NCBI GenBank assembly: GCA_905182195.1
Contig: CAJJAW010000003.1
Span: 1 to 64,000, forward strand
Direction of reading: 5' to 3'
Source of the DNA: Alphaproteobacteria bacterium UBA4588
GTDB taxonomy: Bacteria; Pseudomonadota; Alphaproteobacteria; Rhodobacterales; Rhodobacteraceae
DNA: 64,000 bases
Below the pieces are notes generated by a model. That model made no database searches. It worked only from the letters and a program-made list of their open reading frames with translations, and had not been told where the DNA came from. Both the position numbers and the translations under genes were made by a program. How positions within the stretch are numbered: position 1 is the stretch's first letter; the number at the start of each line of letters is the position of its first letter. This document shows, one piece after another, positions 1-9,906 of the stretch.

Positions 1-919
1 ATAATAAAAATGCCACTCAGATTTGTCTCCAAATACCCATCCATGCAATTCATTAAATACTATCTTGGGGCCCCATAAGAGATTATACAGCCTGTGGTTA
101 TAACAACAAAGCTAGCCATGCTGCACGTTAACATCAGGAGACTTGGCGTAGTAGCCCTTTTGTACCTCCAAGCCATAAGAGTTAATAATAATGAGTATAA
201 TAATGAAGATGAAAGGCTAGGCTATTCATCGACTGAACGAGAACACTGACATCCTCAAGATGCTCCACTTCCGCCAGTGTCAAAAAAAGATTAACTCGGC
301 ACTCCATCTGTGTTAAAATATTGTATCGTTTCTAGGCCCACTCCGTTTAGCATTAACAGTTCGCAAAATTTCCCCCACGATTCGGACCCGCTCGTCTTTC
401 GAAGTGTGTTCGAAATTATTTCGGTTTTGGCGATTTTGGGGAGCAAACTCAGCAATATGGGATTCGATCTGATGCAGATCGTAAAGCCTATCAAAAAAGA
501 AATTTACCTTAGACAAGAAGTGCCACGAAAGAGACCAAACAGTTGAAAAGTACTGCGGTTGCTAGTGCGAATGATGTTGATATTACTATTATTTTCAACA
601 AATGTCCCTTAACCGTTTCAATCACGGGTAGCAATAGGTAGCTGATCGCTGCTGGTTTAGACACTTTTAGGCGTACTGCCTACACGGATGAACCCTCTTT
701 CAATTAACTCTTAAATTAATTTAATCTAATGCTTATACGGAACGAAGGCTATGGGTATACTTTTGTTTTTTTGCTTACAAGTTCGATCAGAGCTGCGTGG
801 AGTCAAAGCCAAACACTCATTACATTTAGGCTCTAAACACTTCAGCGTGTCACGTTGGGTCTTGCACTTCAGCGCCAAGATGGAGACGGTCCTAGGCTTT
901 CAATCGTGAGGTTTCAGAG
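1..919. other. Left flank without a recognisable gene
   Basis: No open frame here resembles a known protein. Frames of 67-78 codons overlap one another at 291-546 on both strands, have no good ribosome-binding site and read as low-information sequence. No tRNA cloverleaf was seen. A 10-base direct repeat (CACTTCAGCG) occurs twice near 840-880, which is probably chance. The stretch may be decayed DNA or a poorly assembled contig edge, since the next gene is also broken. Confidence 0.5.
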
Positions 920-1770
920 GTGTCACATACCCGTGCAGCACTATGGATGATTGGCGCAATCATTTCATTTACGTCAATGGCTGTTGCAGGCCGGGCTATA
1001 TCTGGACAACTCGACACCTTTGAAATCATGCTTTACCGATCAATTCTGGGCTTTCTTATTGTAGTTAGCATGGCCGGGATAACGGGTACCTACTCGCGAG
1101 ATAAATTTCAAGTTTTTTCGAATACATTTAGTTAGAAATATTTTTCATTTCATTGGGCAAAATTTATGGTTTTTTGCATTACCTTTGATCCCGCTAGCAC
1201 AATTATTTGCATTGGAATTCACTTCTCCAATCTGGGTTGTTCTCCTGGCACCTTTTTTTCTTGGTGAAAAGTTGACCGTTAAAAAGCTAAGTATAGCCGC
1301 ATTAGGCTTTTTTGGTGTTTTGGTTGTCGCACGGCCCGAGTTAAATGCACTTAATGTGGGCATTTTGGCTGGAGCAGTTGCCGCTATTGGCTTTGCAGGT
1401 GCTGCCATTTTAACTCGCAAACTAACTATCAATAATTCACTAACTAAAATCTTATTTTTTCTAACTGGGTTACAGGTTATTATTTGGTTTGATCTGTGCA
1501 GGTTACGATGGTGACATCCAAATCCCCTCTTCAGAAACTTTTCCGTGGCTGACTTTAATAGGGATAGCAGGCCTTACAGCACATTTTTGCATGACTAAAT
1601 CACTCGCATTAGCCCCAGCCAGCATCATAATGCCAGTTGATTTTGCACGTCTGCCCTTAATTGCAGTGATAGGCATGCTATTTTACGGAGAAGCCCTAGA
1701 TATCTACGTCGTACTGGGATCAGTTTTGATATTTATTGCTAATTATATAAACCTAAAACAGCGCGAATAG
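920..1770 (+). pseudogene. EamA/DMT-family transporter, broken by two frameshifts
   Basis: The three reading frames join into one inner-membrane drug/metabolite-exporter (EamA) protein of about 283 residues. The first piece (920-1135) carries the opening helices and the typical sequence around FEIMLYRS. The second piece reads through IHLVRNIFHFIGQNLWFF and PLAQLFALEFTSPIWV, family-typical for the end of the first EamA repeat. The third (to 1770) holds the last helices of the second repeat. The frame changes near 1115-1122, at a run of six T, and again near 1480-1486. All residues expected between the pieces are present, so only single bases are gained or lost. The substrate cannot be told from sequence. 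It may be a real pseudogene or a sequencing artefact; other frame breaks nearby make error plausible. Confidence 0.8.
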
Positions 1771-1834
1771 ATCAAGCCCTTTTCCAGAGTTTGATATTGG
1801 CCTATGAGTAAAGTGATAATGAGGAATATTTGTG

Positions 1835-2704
1835 ATGATCTACGAGACTGGGCTAGCTTGGGAAGAAGCCAAACAGAAGAAAGTCTTGCTGTTTGCAATG
1901 TCAGGCTTGGGCAAAACCCATGTCTCATCCATGCTGCGCTCTGGAGGTGACTGGTTCCATTACTCCGTAGATTACCGCATTGGCACCCGCTATATGGACG
2001 AGTATATCGTAGATAATTTTAAAAAAGCAGCGATGGAGGTACCTTTTCTAGCTAATTTGTCGTTCGGATTCATATATATTGCCTCGAATATCACTTTTGA
2101 AAACTTGGCCCCTTTGTCCACATACCTTGGAAAACCAGGTGATGTTTCGCAGGGTGGTATTCCGTTTGCAGAATATTGTAGACGTCAGAGGCAACATGAG
2201 GCTGCTGAAAAATCAGCCCTCTTAGACACACCACTTTTCATAAATCGAGCCCTGGAGCTCTACAATTATCAAAACTTTGTGTGCGACAGCGGCGGTTCAA
2301 TTTGTGAGGTGGTGGATCCTTGGAACTTAGCAGATCCAGTCCTTAAAGCCCTTTCTGACAATCTAATGATGGTTTGGATTGAGGGCACAGCTGCGCATAC
2401 ACAGGAGTTAGTACATCGGTTTGATAAATCGCCAAAGCCGATGTGTTACCAGCCAACGTTTTTATTGGAGTCCTGGAAAGAATATCAAAGCGAAACAGGT
2501 CTTAACCCTGACAAAGTGAACCCAGATGATTTTATTCGATGGACCTACGCGCGCGCTTTAGCTCACCGTCAACCGCGCTACAAACAAATGGCTAAATGGG
2601 GTATAACTCTGCATGCCGACGATGTTAAAGCAGTGTCATCGCCCAGAGGTTTTGAAAATTTAGTAGCTTCGGCCCTAGATGCGAAGACTGTTAAATCTGC
2701 CTGA
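1835..2704 (+). CDS. P-loop ATPase-like protein upstream of metA
   Basis: A 289-residue soluble protein with an N-terminal nucleotide-binding loop (AMSGLGKTH, about residues 22-30), which fits a Walker A pattern ending in GKT. I do not recognise a characterised family. From memory such ATPases are found beside metA in Roseobacter-type genomes. I chose the ATG at 1835 because GAGGAA at 1821-1826 sits 8 bases upstream; a GTG lies one codon earlier. The gene ends 21 bases before metA on the same strand, so the two are probably cotranscribed. Its role is unknown; a link to sulfur or methionine metabolism is suggested only by position. The aromatic-rich sequence shows no membrane segment or signal peptide. 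Confidence 0.7.
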   Translation: MIYETGLAWEEAKQKKVLLFAMSGLGKTHVSSMLRSGGDWFHYSVDYRIGTRYMDEYIVDNFKKAAMEVPFLANLSFGFIYIASNITFENLAPLSTYLGKPGDVSQGGIPFAEYCRRQRQHEAAEKSALLDTPLFINRALELYNYQNFVCDSGGSICEVVDPWNLADPVLKALSDNLMMVWIEGTAAHTQELVHRFDKSPKPMCYQPTFLLESWKEYQSETGLNPDKVNPDDFIRWTYARALAHRQPRYKQMAKWGITLHADDVKAVSSPRGFENLVASALDAKTVKSA

Positions 2705-2725
2705 AATATCGATTTAGGAGTAAAA

Positions 2726-3643
2726 ATGCCTATTACAATACCTTCCAATCTTCCTGCCCATGCAGTTTTAAGTGCAGAAGGTGTAATGGTAATGGATCTA
2801 AGTCATGCAAGCAGGCAAGATATCCGACCATTGCGCATTGCATTACTTAATCTCATGCCGCTAAAAATCCAAACGGAAAACCAATTTGCTAGGCTGATCG
2901 GCGCGACCCCGCTGCAGATTGAACTGACGCTACTACGGATGACTGAACATCAGGCTAAAAATACGTCAGCGGAGCACATGGAGGAGTTTTATAAGCCCTT
3001 TAGTACTATTAAAAACGAAAAGTTTGATGGTTTAATCATAAGTGGTGCACCTATAGAACATTTAGACTTCACTGATGTCACATACTGGGATGAGATGGTC
3101 GAGATCATGAATTGGACCCAGACCAACGTTCAATCTACATTGGGCGTTTGCTGGGGTGGTATGGCGATGATTAACCATTTTCATAGTGTAAAAAAATACC
3201 AGTTACAGCATAAGGCCTTTGGCTGCTTTCGACACCAAAACCTTGAGCCATCATCCCCCTATTTACGCGGATTTTCAGACGATTTTGTAGTACCAGTCAG
3301 CAGGTGGACTGAAATGGTGCAAGACGAGATAGATGCAACTGATGGTCTGCGAACTTTGCTTGGATCTTCTGACACTGGGCCATGTTTGGTGGAAGATGTA
3401 GCACATAGAGCACTATATATTTTTAACCACTTCGAGTACGATAGCACCAGTTTGAAACAAGAATATGACCGTGATATAACTATGGGTACTTCGATAAATG
3501 TACCTAGAAATTATTATCCTAATAATGATCCAAGCAAAAAGCCTTTGAACCGCTGGCGCTCGCACGCTCATCTTTTATATGGAAATTGGATAAATGAGAT
3601 TTACCAATCCACCCCCTTTGAAAGCCACAAGATTGGTATTTGA
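2726..3643 (+). CDS. metA: Homoserine O-acyltransferase MetA, probably acetyl-CoA-using
   Basis: MetA activates homoserine by acylating its hydroxyl, the first committed step of methionine synthesis, in the cytoplasm. The 305-residue length is normal for the glutamine-amidotransferase-like fold. The catalytic cysteine is C142 (GVCWGG), with H235 and E237 (FNHFEYD) completing the active site. Residue 111 is glutamate (GAPIEHL). In this family glutamate at 111, as in Bacillus cereus MetA, goes with acetyl-CoA, and glycine, as in E. coli, with succinyl-CoA; so I infer acetyltransferase activity whatever the usual name. A strong TAGGAG site precedes the ATG. No SAM riboswitch was recognised in the short leaders, so any SAM control is not visible here. 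Confidence 0.93.
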   Translation: MPITIPSNLPAHAVLSAEGVMVMDLSHASRQDIRPLRIALLNLMPLKIQTENQFARLIGATPLQIELTLLRMTEHQAKNTSAEHMEEFYKPFSTIKNEKFDGLIISGAPIEHLDFTDVTYWDEMVEIMNWTQTNVQSTLGVCWGGMAMINHFHSVKKYQLQHKAFGCFRHQNLEPSSPYLRGFSDDFVVPVSRWTEMVQDEIDATDGLRTLLGSSDTGPCLVEDVAHRALYIFNHFEYDSTSLKQEYDRDITMGTSINVPRNYYPNNDPSKKPLNRWRSHAHLLYGNWINEIYQSTPFESHKIGI

Positions 3644-3800
3644 GGCTTTAAAGCTAAATATTATTCCGTGTTTTTTTCATCAATTTATAATTACTAGTTT
3701 TAAAATATAAAATTTCTGCCATGTCTAAATAGATATAATTAAACTAATCACTCCATAATAGTTTGTTCGACCATAAACTAGATTTGAATAGAGACCAAAG

Positions 3801-3833
3801 AAAAAGGGGCCAGCAGAATGCGGCCCCTTTTAA
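3801..3833. terminator. Bidirectional intrinsic terminator between metA and rpsI
   Basis: The inverted repeat GGGGCC/GGCCCC, with an 11-base loop, is flanked by A5 on the left and T4 on the right. Read on the minus strand it ends in a T run and closes the rplM-rpsI operon. Read on the plus strand it can end metA transcripts. Confidence 0.85.
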
Positions 3834-3854
3834 ATATTTTATATATAAGTTAAA

Positions 3855-4343
3855 TTAACGCTTTGAGAACTGGAAGCTTGCACGTGCTTTGCGCTTACCA
3901 AATTTCTTACGCTCAACAACACGACTGTCGCGAGTCAGGAAACCAGCAGCTTTCAGAGCACCACGAAGGCTCGGTTCATAAAGCTGCAAAGCTTTCGAAA
4001 TACCGTGTTTCACAGCACCAGCTTGGCCAGTCAGACCACCGCCTTTTACCGTGGCAAATACGTCGAACTCACCCTCAACTCCAGCAATTTGCATTGGTTG
4101 ACGCAAGATCAGCTGCAACACAGGTCGCGCAAAATATACGTCCTGGTCTTTGCCATTGATTACAACTTTACCAGAACCAGGTTTGATCCAGACACGGGCC
4201 ACGGCATCTTTCCGTTTACCAGTTGCGTAGGTGCGGCCTAAAGAATCGCGAACAGGCTCACGCGGCGCTGCTATTTCGACCACAGCAGAGGTGCCTTCGG
4301 CTACCGTTGCAAGGTCTTCTAGGGATGTTATTTGATCTGACAT
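3855..4343 (-). CDS. rpsI: 30S ribosomal protein S9
   Basis: S9 is part of the small-subunit head, where its basic C-terminal tail reaches the P-site tRNA. The protein ends FQFSKR, the conserved lysine-arginine tail. It is 162 residues long, about 30 more than E. coli S9. The extra part is an N-terminal extension rich in A, E and V (residues 1-33), which I believe is common in Rhodobacterales. The conserved core begins near [17 protein letters not shown]. It lies 3 bases downstream of rplM in a two-gene operon and is followed by a strong terminator. Confidence 0.97.
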   Translation of the reverse strand: MSDQITSLEDLATVAEGTSAVVEIAAPREPVRDSLGRTYATGKRKDAVARVWIKPGSGKVVINGKDQDVYFARPVLQLILRQPMQIAGVEGEFDVFATVKGGGLTGQAGAVKHGISKALQLYEPSLRGALKAAGFLTRDSRVVERKKFGKRKARASFQFSKR

Positions 4344-4346
4344 CGC

Positions 4347-4805
4347 TTATACCCGTGTGTTTTTCTTGTTCATGATTTTTACATCTAGCACATCTGGCTC
4401 TTGTGCCACATGTGGATGCTCGGCGCCTGCATAAACACGCAAGTTAGTCATAACCTGACGTGAGAGACGGTTGCCTGGCAACATACGTTTAACCGCTTGG
4501 GTTAGAACGCGCTCAGGATACTTGCCCTCCAGGATAGACCCTGTTGTACGGGATTTAATCCCACCAGGGTAGCCTGTGTGCCAGTAGTTTTCTTTGTTGC
4601 GTTTGTTACCTGTTAGCTGAACTTTTTCAGCGTTAATAACGATCACATTGTCGCCCATATCCATGTGCGGTGTAAACGTGGCTTTGTGCTTACCACGTAA
4701 TCGTACTGCAATAATCGAAGCCAAACGACCCAGAACAACGCCTTCAGCGTCGATCAGGATCCATTTCTTGTCGATATCTGCAGGCGTTGCAGAGAAGGTT
4801 TTCAT
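4347..4805 (-). CDS. rplM: 50S ribosomal protein L13
   Basis: L13 is an early-assembling large-subunit protein. The 152-residue length is normal. Recognisable stretches are [18 protein letters not shown] near the N-terminus, and [12 protein letters not shown] followed by [11 protein letters not shown]-like sequence (here [11 protein letters not shown]) in the middle. It is first in the rplM-rpsI operon, behind a clear promoter at 4838-4865 and a leader of about 30 bases. Confidence 0.97.
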   Translation of the reverse strand: MKTFSATPADIDKKWILIDAEGVVLGRLASIIAVRLRGKHKATFTPHMDMGDNVIVINAEKVQLTGNKRNKENYWHTGYPGGIKSRTTGSILEGKYPERVLTQAVKRMLPGNRLSRQVMTNLRVYAGAEHPHVAQEPDVLDVKIMNKKNTRV

Positions 4806-4837
4806 TTTTAATACCCATATAGATTGGTGATAGCCGA

Positions 4838-4865
4838 GTTATAGACGTTCAGTGGGCGCCGTCAA
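4838..4865 (-). promoter_or_regulatory. Promoter of the rplM-rpsI operon
   Basis: On the minus strand TTGACG (-35) is followed after 16 bases by TATAAC (-10), about 30 bases upstream of the rplM start. The match to the housekeeping sigma consensus is good and the position fits a strongly expressed ribosomal operon. Confidence 0.7.
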
Positions 4866-4938
4866 TACTTATAAAAACTGTAAAGTACTTTTATAACAGT
4901 TACTTAAAATTATGGTATTATGTTACCCCATCTAAATA

Positions 4939-5364
4939 TCAATTATGTTCCTGTGGCAAAGAATAAGTGAGATTTGCGCGGGCTACTGGCATGGAGTCCC
5001 CTATTGAATATAGTAAACATTGGGTAACCGCTAGAGAACGTCCCAATTTCAAAATTTGGCTTTTGGCAATTAAATCACAATTAGCCAACGGCTTGCGCAT
5101 AAAATCAATTCCACAATTAGTTGTAACGGCCAACGCTTTTGGCCCTATCATCGACAAGATATTCAGATAGGCCGCGACATCCGCCAGTGCAAACATCGAC
5201 GGGCCAGAGACTGTGCCGCCAGGCCTCAAATGTTTATCTTGTACCTTTAGCGTTACCTCTAAATAGTTTTCTTCTATTTTGCGAATATCAAACTCACCTG
5301 ATACCTCAGGAAACACCCTTTCTAAAAAATCTCTGAGTGCCGCTGCGTCCATTTTAAGTGCCAT
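4939..5364 (-). CDS. PaaI-type hotdog-fold acyl-CoA thioesterase
   Basis: A 141-residue single-domain hotdog protein of the kind that hydrolyses acyl-CoA thioesters in the cytoplasm. The pattern LRPGGTVSGPSMFALADVAAY (residues about 46-66) is the family core, with the active-site region at the start of the central helix. FMRKPL in the second half is also typical. A strong AAGGAG lies before the ATG. The gene diverges from a crotonase gene starting 54 bases away, so the two could share control and act on related CoA esters. The substrate is unknown. Confidence 0.85.
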   Translation of the reverse strand: MALKMDAAALRDFLERVFPEVSGEFDIRKIEENYLEVTLKVQDKHLRPGGTVSGPSMFALADVAAYLNILSMIGPKALAVTTNCGIDFMRKPLANCDLIAKSQILKLGRSLAVTQCLLYSIGDSMPVARANLTYSLPQEHN

Positions 5365-5418
5365 TGTTGAACTCTCCTTATTCGGGTTATGTTGTCTGTG
5401 AACCTATTGGAGGGCAAG

Positions 5419-6207
5419 ATGGCAATTTTAGAACGTCGCGACTCTAACGCAGTAGCCTATATTACTATGAACGCGCCGGACCGGCTTAATGCCCTGTCTG
5501 ATGAGATGTTATCTGCCCTTCAAACTACCTTTGACAGCCTACATGATGACCGCTCAGTGCGCGCAGTTGTGATTTCAGGGGCTGGCAAGGCATTTTGTGC
5601 TGGGCATGACCTCAAACAAATGACAGACTCACGTAAAGCTAAGGACGGTGGGGCCGCAGCCTTTAAAGACCTCTTCGATCGCTGCGCAACGTTTATGCAA
5701 AGCGTTCAAAAAATTCCTCAACCTGTGATTGCAAAGGTGCATGGTATTGCCACTGCAGCCGGATGTCAGCTGGTCGCAAGTTGTGATCTTGCCATTGCTA
5801 CCGAAGACGCTCGCTTTGGCGTGAATGGTGTGAACATCGGACTGTTTTGTTCCACCCCAATGGTAGCCCTATCACGCAACATACATAGCAAACGGGCGTT
5901 TGAGATGTTGGTGACAGGTGAGTTTATGCAAGCCTTTGAAGCCAAAGAAGCTGGTCTGATTAACCGTGTTGTGCGGGAGGCCGATCTGGATACATCAACG
6001 CAAGCGCTAGCGGAGCTAATCGCAGCTAAATTGGGTTCTGCCGTAAAAACTGGGAAGACTGCCTATTATCAGCAAATCCAAATGCCATTAGAGCAAGCCT
6101 ATGCTTACACTGGTAACGTTATGGTTGAAAATATGCTTAATGTAGACACTAAGGAAGGGATTGCCGCATTTATTGAAAAGCGTGATCCCAATTGGTCGCA
6201 AGACTGA
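5419..6207 (+). CDS. Enoyl-CoA hydratase/isomerase family protein (ECHDC3-like)
   Basis: A 262-residue crotonase-fold protein. The oxyanion-hole segments are [14 protein letters not shown] (about 55-68) and [18 protein letters not shown]. The following stretch, [15 protein letters not shown], resembles the ECHDC3 subgroup and lacks the usual catalytic glutamate context of true enoyl-CoA hydratases, so hydratase activity is doubtful. I chose the ATG at 5419 because GGAGGG lies just upstream; an earlier ATG at 5389 has no such site. It diverges from the PaaI-type thioesterase. The exact reaction is not known. Confidence 0.85.
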   Translation: MAILERRDSNAVAYITMNAPDRLNALSDEMLSALQTTFDSLHDDRSVRAVVISGAGKAFCAGHDLKQMTDSRKAKDGGAAAFKDLFDRCATFMQSVQKIPQPVIAKVHGIATAAGCQLVASCDLAIATEDARFGVNGVNIGLFCSTPMVALSRNIHSKRAFEMLVTGEFMQAFEAKEAGLINRVVREADLDTSTQALAELIAAKLGSAVKTGKTAYYQQIQMPLEQAYAYTGNVMVENMLNVDTKEGIAAFIEKRDPNWSQD

Positions 6208-6247
6208 TCCCTTCCCTTCCAAAGATAACGGTACTACATCGAATTTC

Positions 6248-7594
6248 ATGACACAAAGATTAAATATAATTGGCGGTGGTATGGCTGGGTGCGAAGCAGC
6301 TTGGCAGGCGGCTCGGCTTAACGTGCCGGTCACGATCCATGAGATGCGGCCCAAAGTAGAAACTTTTGCCCACCAGACTGGTGATCTTGGAGAAATGGTC
6401 TGCTCCAATTCCTTTCGCTCAGACGATGATGAGCATAATGCCGTAGGTTTGGTGCATTGGGAAATGCGGGCATCCAATAGCCTAATTATGACCACAGCAG
6501 ATAAGCACCGCATTCCCGCTGGTGGCGCGTTGGCAGTGGACCGCGAACCCTATGCCAAAAGCATTACAACCGCTATCGAATCACATCCACTAATTCATGT
6601 AAGCTATGATGAAATTACCAACCTGCCAGGGGATGGACACTGGATAGTGGCGACTGGACCTTTGACTTCAGGCGCTTTGGCAGAAGCCATTCAGGCGGAA
6701 ACAGGCGCAGAGGCCCTGGCATTTTTTGATGCAATAGCACCCATCATCTATGCTGATAGCATTGATATGCAACGAGCGTGGATGCAGTCGCGCTATGATA
6801 AGGGCGACACCGAGGATGAGCGTACAGCCTATCTGAACTGCCCGATGACTAAAATTCAGTATGAGGCATTTATAGATGCACTCCTTTCCGCAGAAAAAAC
6901 AGAGTTTAAACCGGGTGAAACGGCAGGGTATTTCGACGGTTGCCTGCCTATTGAAGTAATGGCCGAACGGGGGCGCGAAACCCTTAGGTTTGGACCTATG
7001 AAGCCTGTTGGGTTGACTAACGCTCATGATCCAGAAAACAAACCCTATGCAGTGGTGCAACTGCGACGTGACAACGCTTTGGGCACACTTTTCAATATTG
7101 TTGGTTTCCAAACTAAAATGAAATACGGGGCTCAAAAAGACGTGTTGCGCATGATCCCCGGGCTTGCAGATGCGGAGTTCGCGCGTTTGGGCGGCATTCA
7201 CCGCAACTCGTTTATCAACTCACCAACTTTACTTAATAGGCAAATGCAACTGAAATCAAAACCTAATATCCGGTTTGCTGGGCAAATCACAGGTGTTGAG
7301 GGTTATGTAGAAAGTGCGGCCATGGGCATGGTTGCCGGCCGTATGGCAGCTGCTGATATTTTGGGTCAAAAACTACCACCACCAGACACCAATACCGGTT
7401 GTGGCGCCTTGCTATCCCATATTACTGGCGGAGCGGATGCAAAAACTTTCCAACCAATGAATGTAAATTTTGGCCTCTTTCCACCTATAGATACGGTCAA
7501 AGGCGGTCGCAAACGACGCAAGGAGCGGTATAAAGCCTATACGGATAGGGCCAAAGAAAGCTTCTCGAAGTGGCTGGCGCTGCAAACTACTTGA
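6248..7594 (+). CDS. trmFO: Folate-dependent tRNA (uracil-54) methyltransferase TrmFO
   Basis: TrmFO makes 5-methyluridine at position 54 of tRNA, taking carbon from methylenetetrahydrofolate and electrons through FAD. The 448-residue protein begins with the dinucleotide-binding motif [13 protein letters not shown]. It carries both family cysteines: C52 in [10 protein letters not shown] and the one in [14 protein letters not shown]. The sequence [13 protein letters not shown] near 340-355 is also characteristic. The start at 6248 removes a 29-residue overlap with the preceding crotonase gene and places the FAD motif at residue 7, as expected. Related species use either TrmFO or SAM-dependent TrmA. 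Confidence 0.96.
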   Translation: MTQRLNIIGGGMAGCEAAWQAARLNVPVTIHEMRPKVETFAHQTGDLGEMVCSNSFRSDDDEHNAVGLVHWEMRASNSLIMTTADKHRIPAGGALAVDREPYAKSITTAIESHPLIHVSYDEITNLPGDGHWIVATGPLTSGALAEAIQAETGAEALAFFDAIAPIIYADSIDMQRAWMQSRYDKGDTEDERTAYLNCPMTKIQYEAFIDALLSAEKTEFKPGETAGYFDGCLPIEVMAERGRETLRFGPMKPVGLTNAHDPENKPYAVVQLRRDNALGTLFNIVGFQTKMKYGAQKDVLRMIPGLADAEFARLGGIHRNSFINSPTLLNRQMQLKSKPNIRFAGQITGVEGYVESAAMGMVAGRMAAADILGQKLPPPDTNTGCGALLSHITGGADAKTFQPMNVNFGLFPPIDTVKGGRKRRKERYKAYTDRAKESFSKWLALQTT

Positions 7595-7624
7595 TAAAAC
7601 TACTACAAAACGTAAGCTGTTGCT

Positions 7625-7840
7625 ATGTCTAAAGAAACCAACCTTGATATGAAATTTCCACTCTGGGAGCGACGACCTGTTGAAGAGACTTTGGAAACCT
7701 ATGCCAATTGGTCCACCAGACATGATGATGACTTGACCAAGGCTGGTTATGAAACACCAAGACGTATTGCAGCTGTGCTAGCAGAGTTCGCTCAATCTTG
7801 ACAGTCGTATCTTAGATTTTGGTTGTGGTACTGGGTTATC
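7625..7840 (+). pseudogene. Remnant of a class I SAM-dependent methyltransferase
   Basis: A frame opens with ATG at 7625 and stops at 7799-7801 after 58 codons. Its sequence (ETLETYANWS, then GYETPRRIAAVLAEF) resembles the N-terminus of small Roseobacter methyltransferases. A one-base shift just before the stop continues as LDSRILDFGCGTGLS, the SAM-binding motif I. After that the homology stops and the gluQ reading frame begins within about 15 bases. So only the first third of the gene survives, with a frameshift, and the rest has been deleted against gluQ. Confidence 0.75.
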
Positions 7841-7854
7841 GTGTTGAAACGTTT

Positions 7855-8709
7855 GTGATCCGTACTCGCTTTGCACCCTCACCCACAGGACCGCTGCACC
7901 TTGGGCATGCCTATTCAGCTATAACTGCGCACGACTTTGCTCGTGTCCAAGGCGGTGAATTTTTGCTTCGTATTGAAGATATTGACCAAAGTCGTGCTCG
8001 GCCCGTTTGGGAAGCTCAGATACTTGATGACTTACACTGGCTGGGATTAACTTGGCATGGCCCGGTTCTTCGCCAATCGGAACGGCTGACAACCTATTCT
8101 GAAGCTATAGAAATACTTAACGCTGCAGGTTTACTCTATTGCTGCACTTGTACCCGCCGCGACATCGCCCAAGCAGTATCAGCCCCACAGGAGGGCGTTT
8201 TAACCCATTCATGCCCTGATAGCACCGTCTATCCCGGCACCTGCCGTTCCAGTGACGAGACCATAAAACGGATTGAGGGGGCACCGCTGCGACTTAACAT
8301 GGCGCTAGCATTAAATGGCAGAAGTTCAGTTAGTTTTATGGAGCTGATTTCATTACAAAGCTTACCTAAAATTAACATTAATAATACTAAATATATTATT
8401 GATAAAATTGGTGATATCGTGATTTTAAGAAAAAATGAAGAGGCTGCCTACCACTTGGCTGTGGTGGTAGACGACGCAGCACAAGACATCACACATGTGG
8501 TGCGGGGCGACGATTTAAAATTAGCTACTCCAATCCATGCTGTACTCCAACAGCTACTCGGGCTCCCAACTCCCACCTATATGCACCACCCGCTAATCCG
8601 CGATGAAACTGGAAAACGTTTAGCAAAGCGCGATGATGCAAAGGCTATCTCAAAATTTAGAGCCGAAGGGGCCACCCCGGCGGGGATCCGTGCTATGATC
8701 GGACTTTAG
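7855..8709 (+). CDS. gluQ: Glutamyl-Q tRNA(Asp) synthetase
   Basis: GluQ-RS charges glutamate and transfers it to queuosine-34 of tRNA-Asp, without an anticodon-binding domain. The 284-residue length fits. The protein starts [18 protein letters not shown], with HLGHA as the HIGH motif; KRLAKRDD is the KMSKS-type loop. Cysteines in YCCTCTRRD and PGTCR are likely zinc ligands. I chose the GTG at 7855; the frame stays open upstream into the methyltransferase remnant, so the start is uncertain. A locally AT-rich stretch (8360-8440) encodes INNTKYIIDKIGD. The gene converges with hisI and overlaps it by 4 bases. Confidence 0.92.
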   Translation: MIRTRFAPSPTGPLHLGHAYSAITAHDFARVQGGEFLLRIEDIDQSRARPVWEAQILDDLHWLGLTWHGPVLRQSERLTTYSEAIEILNAAGLLYCCTCTRRDIAQAVSAPQEGVLTHSCPDSTVYPGTCRSSDETIKRIEGAPLRLNMALALNGRSSVSFMELISLQSLPKININNTKYIIDKIGDIVILRKNEEAAYHLAVVVDDAAQDITHVVRGDDLKLATPIHAVLQQLLGLPTPTYMHHPLIRDETGKRLAKRDDAKAISKFRAEGATPAGIRAMIGL

Positions 8710-9071
8710 AGTATTGGTTTACTTAATACACGCGGCTGACCCATTATCACGGAAGTATGAAAACAGCTGCGCCGGTTGGTGTGGCAGGCAGGACCCTCTT
8801 GTAGGACAATTGCCAAAAGGCAATCTTGGTCACAATCATAGCGCAAATCCACCAAGGCCTGCGTGTGACCGCTGGTTTCGCCTTTAATCCAAAACTCCTT
8901 CCGTGAGCGAGACCAATAGGTGACCTTTCTTGTTTCTAGCGTTTGTACAACGGCATCAGAATTCATCCATGCCAACATAAGCACCTCACCGTTTTTCGCG
9001 CATTGAGCAATCACAGGTAAAATACCATTGGCATCATATTTTAGGGTTTGCGGGTCAAACATCACGGTCAT
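8706..9071 (-). CDS. hisI: Phosphoribosyl-AMP cyclohydrolase
   Basis: HisI opens the purine ring of phosphoribosyl-AMP in histidine synthesis and uses zinc. The 121-residue protein is the stand-alone cyclohydrolase, without a fused HisE domain. Family motifs are VLMLAWMN, YWSRSRKEFWIKGETSGH and DLRYDCDQDC, with the cysteines of the last motif and of PACHTNRRSCF available as metal ligands. The start at 9071 (MTVMFD) could also be three codons later. It overlaps gluQ tail to tail and diverges from the IscU-like gene. Confidence 0.95.
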   Translation of the reverse strand: MTVMFDPQTLKYDANGILPVIAQCAKNGEVLMLAWMNSDAVVQTLETRKVTYWSRSRKEFWIKGETSGHTQALVDLRYDCDQDCLLAIVLQEGPACHTNRRSCFHTSVIMGQPRVLSKPIL

Positions 9072-9129
9072 CCTATTGCAATTCGTCTCTGCGGCTTATC
9101 TATTGAACAGAGATAGGAATGTCCAAACA

Positions 9130-9588
9130 ATGACCGAACAAACTGATATGATCAAACTATACTCGACGCGCATACTTGCTCTGGCAGCGGATATGCCCCA
9201 CGTTGGAAGACTTGCAAACCCTAACGGCAGCGCAATGCGCCGTTCGCCGCTCTGCGGATCAAAGGTGACTGTCGACGTTACTCTTCTAGACGGTCGGATA
9301 GTAGATTTTTCGCAGGACGTAAAAGCCTGCGCCTTAGGGCAAGCAGCCGCCAGCATTGCCGGATATCACATGATAGGTAGAACTTTGGCACAGGTTGAAA
9401 CCGCTCGAGATGAGCTAGCCGCTATGCTCAAAGGCACCGGTACGGTTCCCGCAGCACCCTTCGACGGATTTGAAATATTGACTCCTGCCGTCGATTACAA
9501 AAACCGTCATGCCAGTATACTTCTAGCCTTGCAGGCAACGGCTGACGCATGCTCAATCGCTGCGAAAACCTCTAAAATATGTAAGTAA
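9130..9588 (+). CDS. IscU/NifU-like iron-sulfur cluster scaffold
   Basis: A 152-residue protein of the IscU/NifU N-terminal family, which holds nascent Fe-S clusters. Two of the three usual cysteines are seen: C42 (SPLCGSKV) and C67 (VKACALGQAAAS). The segment that normally carries the third cysteine reads NRHASILLA, with alanine at that place; a different cysteine follows in TADACS. I believe this divergence is usual for the Rhodobacterales copy, so whether it is a full scaffold is open. The ATG at 9130 was chosen because it places the family start just after it; the frame remains open upstream. Confidence 0.82.
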   Translation: MTEQTDMIKLYSTRILALAADMPHVGRLANPNGSAMRRSPLCGSKVTVDVTLLDGRIVDFSQDVKACALGQAAASIAGYHMIGRTLAQVETARDELAAMLKGTGTVPAAPFDGFEILTPAVDYKNRHASILLALQATADACSIAAKTSKICK

Positions 9589-9785
9589 CTGCTGCTGGTA
9601 TAACGGAAGGCCATGCGCCTACTGGCTCTGTTATTAGGTTCACATAGGACAATAAAGAAGCGTTAAACAGCTTACTGTCGGTACAAATATCACGTTAATA
9701 CATTAAAAAGATATACAAAAGTTATTGATTTAAAATTTAAAACAGAAATTAATTTAATACTAGCTAAACACCTGCAGTCCTGGAT
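9589..9785. other. Intergenic, nothing recognised
   Basis: AT-rich sequence after the IscU-like gene. Short frames such as the 17-codon one from 9613 show no family resemblance. It ends at the terminator of the minus-strand small gene. Confidence 0.5.
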
Positions 9786-9821
9786 AAAAAAACACCACAC
9801 TTTGGTTTTACCAAAGGTGGC
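9786..9821 (-). terminator. Intrinsic terminator of the SOS small gene
   Basis: On the minus strand an 11-bp stem (CCACCTTTGGT side, one bulged base) with a 3-base loop is followed by TG and seven T. It lies 85 bases past the stop codon of the 47-residue gene at 9907-10050, and no other minus-strand gene lies in between. Confidence 0.8.
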
Positions 9822-9906
9822 GAGGTGGGCATACAAGGCAAGCATTCAGTATACTAAAACACTATGAGCAGGTTAATAACTAAGGTGCTTTAAAATGGCA
9901 TTCACG

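Noticed and set aside
310-546. 78-codon plus frame and two 67-codon minus frames over the same bases
   Set aside because: Mutually overlapping, no supporting start signals, no recognisable motif.
780-900. Cysteine-rich minus-strand frame
   Set aside because: About 48 codons with several cysteines but no good start codon or ribosome-binding site; likely chance.
1771-2725. SAM riboswitch controlling metA
   Set aside because: The leaders before the ATPase gene (about 60 bases) and metA (21 bases) show no SAM-II pattern and are too short.
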